The notes under the pieces are model-generated. The model was not told the origin of the DNA and ran no database searches. It worked only from the letters and a program-made list of their open reading frames with translations. Both the position numbers and the translations under genes were made by a program. Shown here in pieces: positions 1 to 4,505 of a DNA stretch of 5,366 bases (position 1 is its first letter; every line of letters starts with the position of its first letter). Origin of the DNA: Chloroflexi bacterium RBG_16_48_8 (GTDB lineage: Bacteria; Chloroflexota; Anaerolineae; Anaerolineales; E44-bin32); the NCBI GenBank assembly GCA_001795115.1, contig MGNI01000066.1:6871-12236 (forward strand), in the 5' to 3' direction.

Positions 1-51
1 GGATAGCACTTTGACCTACCACCTTTAAGAATGACCGCTAAAACTAAGATG

Positions 52-437
52 CTAAACGAGGTTTTTAAGGAAATCCCTTGTTTGGGTGAGGATGTGCATT
101 GCATTCTTTTGCGGTTGGACCGTCTTCTTTATCACTCTAGTCGATTTTATCTCAGATGGATAAGCTCGAGCCGCTTCTCGACCATCGTTGATCAACTCGG
201 CGGCATGATTAAAGTCGTCGAAGGCCAACGGTTTGGATGGATACAGCGGTAAATAATGAAGAGTCACACCCGGGTAAGAAGAGTAGATAGACAAATCGCG
301 ATTCCTCTGCTGGGCGATCAAATCCATAAGTGACAATGTTGCTACCTCCACCACATTCCAATGCCCATCCTCCACAGGGCCATCCCGATGGCGCCTATCT
401 GCAACGCGCCCAGGTTCCCGCCACCACTTAGATGGTC
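52..437 (-). pseudogene. Remnant of a patatin-like phospholipase (N-terminal motif and C-terminal piece, middle deleted, frameshifted)
   Basis: Reading leftward, one frame is open from just inside position 435 to a TAG at 52-54. It encodes a stretch resembling the C-terminal part of bacterial patatin-like phospholipases: a helix VVEVATLSLMDL, then RNRDL, LHYLPLYPSKPLAFDDF and finally HAAELINDGREAARAY, the usual FD-x-x-H-A-x-E-L-I-x-x-G-x-x-A ending. The frame is closed upstream by TGA (436-438). In another minus-strand frame, 387-428 encodes SGGGNLGALQIGAI, which matches the glycine-rich oxyanion-hole motif that opens patatin domains. No sequence resembling the GxSxG nucleophile elbow or the catalytic D-G/A motif lies between the two pieces, and there is no room for the roughly 200 residues that normally separate them. 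I infer an internal deletion plus frame loss. The gene could not make an active lipase. The family call comes from motif recall, not from a search. Confidence 0.6.
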
Positions 438-438
438 A

Positions 439-920
439 TCCCCAATCCTGGGGGATTAAAATCGGGGAGCCTTTGCGTTAAGCTAATTTTACGAATGGAG
501 TTCCTTGATATTTGGGTGATGGTTCTCATGTCTCTCAACGGTCAAGCAACCATCGATAGGACTTCGAGACCTCTTTTATTCATCATACAGCATTTCTTGC
601 AGAAAAATAAATAAAACGTGTACCTGAGTTTTATTCCCTTGGATCCTTCCGCTTTCCATTTGCATATCCACCTTTAACGGCGAAGCTACGACGGGAGGGG
701 ATAGGGTTGAAGGAAAAACATAAGCCACAAGGATCACTGTCTAGGTTCCTACTCGAAGGTCAGTGGATAGGGATTGTGATTCAATGCATATTTTGCTAGA
801 ATGGGATCAATATTATTCACCTTATATTCCCATCTTTGAGGAATCATTTTTAAGACTATCTGTGCTGGTTGGCAACACTACACCTACCCTGACAATTCAT
901 CATAGAAAGGAGCTTGAAGG
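439..920. other. Long non-coding spacer upstream of the first selenoprotein gene
   Basis: I find no convincing gene on either strand. Short open frames at 432-614 and 763-1002 (plus) have no recognisable protein character, and the second overlaps the start of the first selenoprotein gene in another frame. The right half holds a candidate promoter (774-802) and a clear Shine-Dalgarno sequence (AAAGGAG, 906-912). The left half may be degraded sequence from the decayed patatin gene or from whatever lay upstream of it. Confidence 0.6.
774..802 (+). promoter_or_regulatory. Candidate sigma70 promoter of the first selenoprotein gene
   Basis: TTGTGA (774-779, 4 of 6 to the -35 consensus), a 17-base spacer, then TAGAAT (797-802, 5 of 6 to the -10 consensus). 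A TG one base upstream of the -10 (794-795) gives an extended -10. The predicted start near 809 leaves a leader of about 110 bases before the ATG at 921. This is a pattern match only. Confidence 0.42.
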
Positions 921-1580
921 ATGGCCAAAATCAGTTATTTGGGACCCAATGAAATCTCGGATCCGAGATGTCGTCAGTGGCTTCTTGAATCCATCGAACT
1001 AGGCAGACCGGGTGCAGAAAACCAGGCGATACGCGCACACAACCCCGTTGTCATGCGCTCCTTCACATTGTTCTTAAAGGATATCGATAAGAATGGAGTG
1101 CTCGAACAGGAGTTGAGAGAGCTCATGCGAGCCCGCATCGCCACATCCTGGGAAGATATGTTCGGTATGGATTATTGCCACTACTGAGGGGTCATGGGCA
1201 CTGCACGGGACGTGCAGGATCCAGATAGTAAGATGTACGATTTGGACAACTACATGGAGTCCAATCGTTTCACCCACCGAGAAAAAATTGCATTGCGCTA
1301 CTGCGATGCTATCATGGGCAACCCTCTTGACACTGATGATGAGCTCTGGGACTTGCTCCAAGAGGAATTCACCGAGCCTGAGTTGGTGGAATTGGGCTAT
1401 TACATCGGCTTCATCTCTGGCGGACAACGCTGGCTTATCACCCTCCGGACCAAGCATGGAGAATTAGAGGAGGCCATCGGGATGAAGGTGCCCAAGCCAG
1501 AAGAAGTCCATGGAAAGTGGTCTCAGATAACCCGGGAATATGCTGAAAAACTCCCGGATGAGTACGCCAAAGGATCGTGA
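921..1580 (+). CDS. AhpD-like / CMD-family selenoprotein, copy 1 (CxxU, Sec at TGA 1185-1187)
   Basis: The full product is 219 residues if the in-frame TGA at 1185-1187 is read as selenocysteine; the frame continues without a shift (GV, then MGTARDVQD). Residues 1-60 are a helical N-terminal part with the RAHNPVVMRS segment common in CMD proteins. ELRELMRARIA (about 64-74) leads into the active-site helix C86-H87-Y88-U89. Residues 118-185 carry the usual second half, with REKIALRYCDAI, DDELWDLL, FTEPELVELGYYIGF and QRW. Known relatives have CxYC here, so U89 replaces the second Cys, the reactive thiol in AhpD. The AhpD histidine four residues later is Gly93. Start: ATG 921, with AAAGGAG 8 bases upstream. 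The gene ends at another TGA (1578-1580), which has no hairpin at SECIS distance. Likely role, by inference: a cytosolic selenol/thiol peroxidase or disulfide reductase; the substrate is unknown. A SECIS-like hairpin follows the Sec codon. Confidence 0.88.
1188..1223 (+). promoter_or_regulatory. Bacterial SECIS element, copy 1
   Basis: Just after the Sec TGA lies a perfect 6-bp stem, CTGCAC (1201-1206) with GTGCAG (1212-1217), closing a five-base loop GGGAC (1207-1211). The loop starts 20 bases after the TGA, and its first two bases are G. This fits the known bacterial SECIS pattern recognised by SelB: apical loop roughly 16-37 nt after UGA, with a G among its first two bases. A lower helix TGGG (1195-1198) with TCCA (1220-1223), including one G-T wobble, can stack below a 2x2 internal loop. 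The element is also coding, giving residues MGTARDVQ. Confidence 0.82.
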
Positions 1581-1608
1581 GAGGAAACTTTCGGATGATG
1601 CTTTCCTC
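1581..1608 (+). terminator. Weak terminator-like hairpin after selenoprotein copy 1
   Basis: GAGGAAA (1581-1587) pairs with TTTCCTC (1602-1608) around a 14-base loop, starting at the first base after the stop codon. No T-run follows, so it may be a 3'-end stabiliser or a weak terminator. It sits too close to the terminal TGA, with a loop starting only 8 bases away, to resemble a SECIS element. Confidence 0.28.
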
Positions 1609-1848
1609 GGTGTAAAATGTGGCTACGCATCCTTAATCGGTGATTCAAACCAGGTCGGTTGTAAGGTTACACGCTATCAGGATCAAACGATCCTTGCACG
1701 TGTTACCTCTTGATTCAAGTGTAAGCTCATCGACCCATTAATGTCTGTGCCTCCACTCCAGCCAGGCGTCAGGCTACACTGCAACACTTTAGGATGAGGT
1801 TGGTTTGTATTCCATCTGGCATGTCACCAAAATCTTCCCCAAATATTC

Positions 1849-1878
1849 TGGACAAACCATGCGCTCCGAAAATATAAT
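1849..1878 (+). promoter_or_regulatory. Candidate sigma70 promoter of the second selenoprotein gene
   Basis: TGGACA (1849-1854, 5 of 6 to the -35 consensus), an 18-base spacer, and a perfect TATAAT (1873-1878). The predicted start near 1885 gives a leader of about 70 bases. This suggests copy 2 can be transcribed independently of copy 1, although read-through from copy 1 cannot be excluded. Confidence 0.5.
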
Positions 1879-1952
1879 CATCCAAGCTACTTTCTTCATA
1901 AACATCACTCGGAAGAGGAAACCAAATTCAAAGTATAGGAAGGTGCAATCTC

Positions 1953-2585
1953 ATGGCTAGAATCAGTTACCTTGGACCGGATCAGATCAGCGACCCACAA
2001 TGCCGTAAGTGGTTAGAGCAAGCGATGGAATCCGGATGGCCTGGGCCGGAGAACCAGGCTATCCGCGCTCACAACCCTGTGACAATGCGATCCTCCACCA
2101 TGTTTCGAGAGGATTTAAAACAGAATGGTGTACTTGCACCTGAATTGCGGGAACTCATGCGCGCCCGCATTGCCATCTCCTGGGAAGACATGTTCGGCAT
2201 GGCAGGATGCCACTATTGAGGAGAAATGGGCACTGCACGGGACGTGCAGGATTCAGATAACAAAATGGCCGAACTGGCCAACTATATGGAGTCTACCCGA
2301 TTCACCCATCGCGAGAAAATTGCATTGCGTTATTGCGACGCCATCATGGGAAACCCGTTGGACGCGGATGATGAATTATGGGCGCTCCTACATGAAGAGT
2401 TTACCGAACCCGAATTGGTGGAATTAGGTTATTACATCGGTTTTAAATGCGGCGCCCAACGTTGGATCATCACCCTGGGCACCAAGCACGGAGAACTTGC
2501 AGAATACCTTAGTGTACACACCCCCACACCTGAAGAGGCCTATGAAATCAGGTATGGAAAAAAAGAAAAAGCAGGAGAAGATTAA
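1953..2585 (+). CDS. AhpD-like / CMD-family selenoprotein, copy 2 (CxxU, Sec at TGA 2217-2219)
   Basis: The product is 210 residues with selenocysteine at TGA 2217-2219, which is in frame with the rest of the domain (GE, then MGTARDVQD). It is a paralogue of the upstream gene: by my count, a bit under four fifths of residues are identical over the first ~180 positions, with shared landmarks RAHNPV, ELRELMRARIA, SWEDMFGM, C86-H87-Y88-U89, FTHREKIALRYCDAIMGNPLD and EFTEPELVELGYYIGF. The tails after KHGEL diverge, and this copy ends in a short charged tail (KKEKAGED). An extra Cys lies in FKCGAQRW where copy 1 has Ser. Start: ATG 1953, preceded by AGGAAGGTG (1937-1945) 7 bases upstream. It ends with TAA. 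As in copy 1, the AhpD proton-relay His is Gly93. Likely a selenol-dependent redox enzyme; the partner and substrate are unknown. Confidence 0.88.
2220..2255 (+). promoter_or_regulatory. Bacterial SECIS element, copy 2
   Basis: The hairpin is the same as in copy 1: CTGCAC (2233-2238), loop GGGAC (2239-2243), GTGCAG (2244-2249), with the loop again starting 20 bases after the Sec TGA. The 27 bases 2226-2252 are identical to 1194-1220. Bases between the TGA and this stretch (GGAGAA versus GGGGTC) and after it differ. The possible lower helix is weaker here, with two G-T wobbles. Confidence 0.82.
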
Positions 2586-2608
2586 TATATCAATCTCATC
2601 TTTTCTAT

Positions 2609-2652
2609 GAGAAAAAGTCATGACCATCCGCCATGTGGGTGGTCACTTTCTC
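2609..2652 (+). terminator. Probable transcription terminator of selenoprotein copy 2
   Basis: An inner stem GACCATCC (2622-2629) pairs with GGGTGGTC (2637-2644), including one G-T pair, around a 7-base loop. An outer stem pairs GAGAAA (2609-2614) and GT (2617-2618) with ACTTTCTC (2645-2652), leaving AA and CAT bulges on the 5' side. It begins 24 bases after the stop codon and is followed by AATACAATTTTCT, a modest T-rich stretch. Confidence 0.45.
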
Positions 2653-2672
2653 AATACAATTTTCTCTAATTA

Positions 2673-2706
2673 ACCCTCCCGGAGGTTTTTATAACTTCAG
2701 GAGGGT
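2673..2706. repeat. Inverted repeat, possible second terminator
   Basis: ACCCTCC (2673-2679) pairs perfectly with GGAGGGT (2700-2706) across a 20-base loop, followed by ATTTAAG. Its layout (ACCCTCC arm, GGTTT in the loop, GGAGGGT arm) resembles the hairpin at 2844-2879, so the two may be related copies of one terminator-like motif. Confidence 0.33.
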
Positions 2707-2808
2707 ATTTAAGTGTAAAGACATAGCAAGCTACGTCTCTACGCCGATCGAAATGAAGCGGCCGAATACCCAAAGGCACTTGGTTTTCTTGTTAAGTGGA
2801 TACCGTCA

Positions 2809-2827
2809 CGGAAGCTTCGAGCTTCCG
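2809..2827. repeat. Perfect 7-bp inverted repeat
   Basis: CGGAAGC (2809-2815), loop TTCGA, GCTTCCG (2821-2827). It lies 16 bases from the stronger hairpin at 2844-2879, and on the minus strand it is the second hairpin after the LarA-like gene. There is no T-run on either side. Its role is unknown; it may be part of a tandem terminator. Confidence 0.35.
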
Positions 2828-2843
2828 CGGTGGTTAATTTACA

Positions 2844-2879
2844 AACCTTCCCCGCGGGTTTAAGGCTCGCGGGAGGGTT
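2844..2879 (-). terminator. Probable terminator of the LarA-like gene (possibly bidirectional)
   Basis: AACCTTCCCCGCG (2844-2856) pairs with CGCGGGAGGGTT (2868-2879): 12 pairs including one G-T, with one bulged C and an 11-base loop. It starts 42 bases past the stop codon of the leftward LarA-like gene. Both flanks are moderately T-rich in the direction of transcription (TTTGTAAATT leftward, TTTCTAAT rightward), so it could work in both directions. Confidence 0.55.
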
Positions 2880-2921
2880 TCTAATCGGGGATCATTATGC
2901 TTGATGAAAGATCCTCTCGGT

Positions 2922-4175
2922 TTACCACGGAGCGATCAGATTGTTGTCCTTATCGAATTCCATCTTCACTGGCCCTCGAAGGACCTCGATCTTCTCCGGG
3001 GGGATAGCGTCTTTCGCCGCTGGTGAAACCATGAGGTTCACAATGTTGGAGGTGTTCTTGATCCAAAGCAGACGCACTGTTTTCTCATCTTTAGGTCCAA
3101 TGTTTTTAAAAGCGACCTGCAGGGCTTCCTTGTCGTTGGGAAGGGTGATGGGGATGCGCGCTTTCTCGGGTGTGACCGCAGTGATGCAGTTGATGTTGGT
3201 CACATTGACATCGATTTTATCGACACATCGCTGTGTCGTAAAATCAGCCAGGCCAATCCCAATGGCATTCCCATAGGTCTCCGGTGTGAGATCCCGGAGA
3301 ACAATGCGGGTGATACGCGGGGATTCAAGATCATCCTCATAAATGTTCATGATCCGTCCGATGACCTTGGTGTCAAATCCAGCACCACTGATGTTCTTGC
3401 CCAGCTGGTCCACCAGGAGGACATCGATATCTTCCAGCGGGAGCTTAACCGAAATGTCCCGTGAGTAGGCCAGCAGCTCCTCCTCGATTTTCTCGAAATT
3501 TTTTGGCAGGACTATTTCTAACTTCGCTGTACGATTGTCGGGAGTATCGACCAGGGCGATACCAGCCAATATCGGAAGTTTTTCGATGTACACCCGAGCA
3601 ACCTCTCGAATGGTCCTCTCATAACCCAAAGAAACAGCATAGTTGTGGGTTTCAATGGCTCCTTGATATCTTCCGAAGCCGATCGCCATCATCTTACACA
3701 ACCCGCTTTCGATCTTGCCATGAAATTCAGTATGAACCTTGACCCGGTTTACAAGCAGGATATGATCACACTCCGTCAGATTCCGATCCACAGGTACAGG
3801 TACTCCGCTGGGGGTGTGATCCAGGGTAAATACATCCATGGTATCGATAATGGGTGCGCCGATCGTCTCAAGAGTAATCTTCAACTCTTCCAAGACACGC
3901 ACCTGCCCTTGACCAGTGGCCCCTCCATGGGAACCCATGACGGGCAAGATGAAAACCTTAGCACCTCTCTCCTTCAGCAATTCCACCAATTTTCGCAGGA
4001 CCAGAGGATAATTGGGGATTCCTCGCGATCCCGCTCCAATCACAACTCTGGATCCCGATATAACTTTATCCAGGAGCTTGGTTTTCAATAGACGTTCTTC
4101 CAAGGTTTTTTCGACGTCCTCAAGAGCTACGGGGTTAATCACTTGCTTGATCTGATAAAGATCCGGGAAATTCAT
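2922..4175 (-). CDS. LarA-like (DUF2088) nickel-pincer racemase superfamily protein
   Basis: 417 residues. The protein resembles the lactate racemase N-terminal-domain (DUF2088) superfamily, in the branch with a SHGGAT motif rather than the LarA GTHR-type motif. Landmarks: VVIGAGSRGI (44-53), MGSHGGATGQGQ (80-91), VKVHTEFHGKIESGLCKMMAIGFG (145-168, not shown as one motif elsewhere), and a C-terminal domain with LLVDQLGKNISGAGFD (253-268). In LarA, Lys184 carries the nickel-pincer cofactor, His200 binds nickel, and His108 and His174 are catalytic. Candidate equivalents here are K161, H177 (the same 16-residue gap), H83 and H152, so cofactor binding is plausible. The substrate is probably a 2-hydroxy acid, but lactate racemase activity should not be assumed. 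Start: ATG 4175 with GGAGGA (4185-4190) 9 bases upstream. It is transcribed in the same direction as the M24 gene but separated from it by 330 bases and a hairpin. No maturation genes (larB, larC, larE) are in the window. Confidence 0.82.
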   Translation of the reverse strand: MNFPDLYQIKQVINPVALEDVEKTLEERLLKTKLLDKVISGSRVVIGAGSRGIPNYPLVLRKLVELLKERGAKVFILPVMGSHGGATGQGQVRVLEELKITLETIGAPIIDTMDVFTLDHTPSGVPVPVDRNLTECDHILLVNRVKVHTEFHGKIESGLCKMMAIGFGRYQGAIETHNYAVSLGYERTIREVARVYIEKLPILAGIALVDTPDNRTAKLEIVLPKNFEKIEEELLAYSRDISVKLPLEDIDVLLVDQLGKNISGAGFDTKVIGRIMNIYEDDLESPRITRIVLRDLTPETYGNAIGIGLADFTTQRCVDKIDVNVTNINCITAVTPEKARIPITLPNDKEALQVAFKNIGPKDEKTVRLLWIKNTSNIVNLMVSPAAKDAIPPEKIEVLRGPVKMEFDKDNNLIAPW

Positions 4176-4283
4176 GATTCAACATCCTCCAGAAGAATGA
4201 AGTTCAGGTTAGCTTTGCTGTCAACCAAAGAGAAGTTTGCATCACTACCGTAAAATTATAACGGACCATTACAGGTCACTCAT

Positions 4284-4312
4284 GTTACAAATTTAACCCA
4301 ATCCTTGGTCAA
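4284..4312 (-). promoter_or_regulatory. Candidate sigma70 promoter of the LarA-like gene
   Basis: On the minus strand: TTGACC (4312-4307, 5 of 6), a 17-base spacer, TGTAAC (4289-4284, 4 of 6). The predicted start near 4277 leaves a leader of about 100 bases before the ATG at 4175. This is a pattern match only. Confidence 0.38.
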
Positions 4313-4413
4313 TTCATACCTAATCGAAGGCTTCATCTAAAACGAAGAATTGGAACTAAACGAATAAACCCTCTTCTTGATGATGAGATTTTATAGACAA
4401 TCCAAGCAATGGC

Positions 4414-4440
4414 GTGGTGAGAGGCTTAAACTCTCACCAC
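4414..4440 (-). terminator. Strong hairpin after the M24 gene, probable terminator
   Basis: GTGGTGAGAG (4414-4423) pairs perfectly over 10 bp with CTCTCACCAC (4431-4440) around a 7-base loop, starting 66 bases past the M24 stop codon. Neither side has a good T-run, so it is not a textbook intrinsic terminator. It could instead be a 3'-end stabilising hairpin or a protein-binding palindrome. Confidence 0.5.
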
Positions 4441-4505
4441 ATCCTTCATCTATCATCAAAACTATTCTATCGAAGCGCTCTTCCCATTTGAGGATCTAAT
4501 CCGCT

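Larger units (their letters stand above)
1581..1952. other. Spacer between the tandem selenoprotein genes
   Basis: There is no protein-like frame on either strand. It contains the hairpin after copy 1, a small 6-bp hairpin (AGGATC 1679-1684, loop AAAC, GATCCT 1689-1694), and a candidate promoter (1849-1878) for copy 2. I see no leftover of the duplication junction, and the upstream regions of the two copies do not obviously resemble each other. Together with the divergence of the two genes, this suggests the duplication is not recent. Confidence 0.55.
2586..2921. other. Hairpin-rich spacer between convergent genes
   Basis: No protein-like frame is visible; the open frames at 2424-2627 (minus) and 2633-2863 (plus) look like chance. 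The spacer holds four inverted repeats: 2609-2652, 2673-2706, 2809-2827 and 2844-2879. The convergent arrangement (selenoprotein copy 2 rightward, LarA-like gene leftward) makes terminators from both sides expected here. I looked for a tRNA-Sec-like fold and did not see one. Confidence 0.6.
4176..4505. other. Spacer between the M24 gene and the LarA-like gene
   Basis: There is no protein-like frame. It contains a strong hairpin (4414-4440) near the end of the M24 gene, a candidate leftward promoter (4284-4312), and the Shine-Dalgarno site of the LarA-like gene. A perfect TTGACA (4219-4224, minus strand) lies nearer the start codon, but its best -10 (TTCATT, 3 of 6) would put the transcript start inside the ribosome-binding site. 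The layout suggests the two leftward genes are separate transcription units. Confidence 0.55.

Noticed and set aside
432..614. Small open frame of 60 codons on the plus strand
   Set aside because: It overlaps the patatin remnant on the opposite strand and has no protein-like pattern.
763..1002. Small open frame of 79 codons upstream of copy 1
   Set aside because: No recognisable motif, it overlaps the well-supported start of copy 1 in another frame, and its own start has no clear ribosome-binding site.
1194..1580. A separate gene starting at ATG 1194 (and likewise at 2226 for copy 2)
   Set aside because: The ATG is in frame with the upstream half across a single TGA, there is no good ribosome-binding site just before it, and each half carries only part of one CMD domain. 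The same break in both copies argues for Sec, not two genes.
1185..2219. Both copies as pseudogenes with nonsense mutations
   Set aside because: Two diverged copies share the same TGA at a catalytic Cys position, both keep an intact reading frame throughout, and both have an identical hairpin at SECIS distance. Decay would not produce this.
1185..2219. TGA read as Trp or Gly by an alternative genetic code
   Set aside because: No other gene in the window has an internal TGA, Trp is encoded by TGG, and copy 1 ends with TGA. The position aligns with a catalytic Cys rather than Trp or Gly.
2633..2863. Open frame of 76 codons in the convergent spacer
   Set aside because: It runs through the hairpins at 2673-2706, 2809-2827 and 2844-2879 and shows no family resemblance; likely chance.
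2586..2921. Possible tRNA-Sec (selC) or other tRNA in the hairpin-rich spacer
   Set aside because: No T-loop GGTTCGAATCC-type sequence, no CCA-adjacent acceptor stem and no anticodon arm with TCA in the right layout.
4196..4224. TTGACA-containing promoter close to the LarA-like start codon
   Set aside because: The -35 is perfect but the -10 (TTCATT) is poor, and transcription would start inside the ribosome-binding site. The element at 4284-4312 is more plausible.
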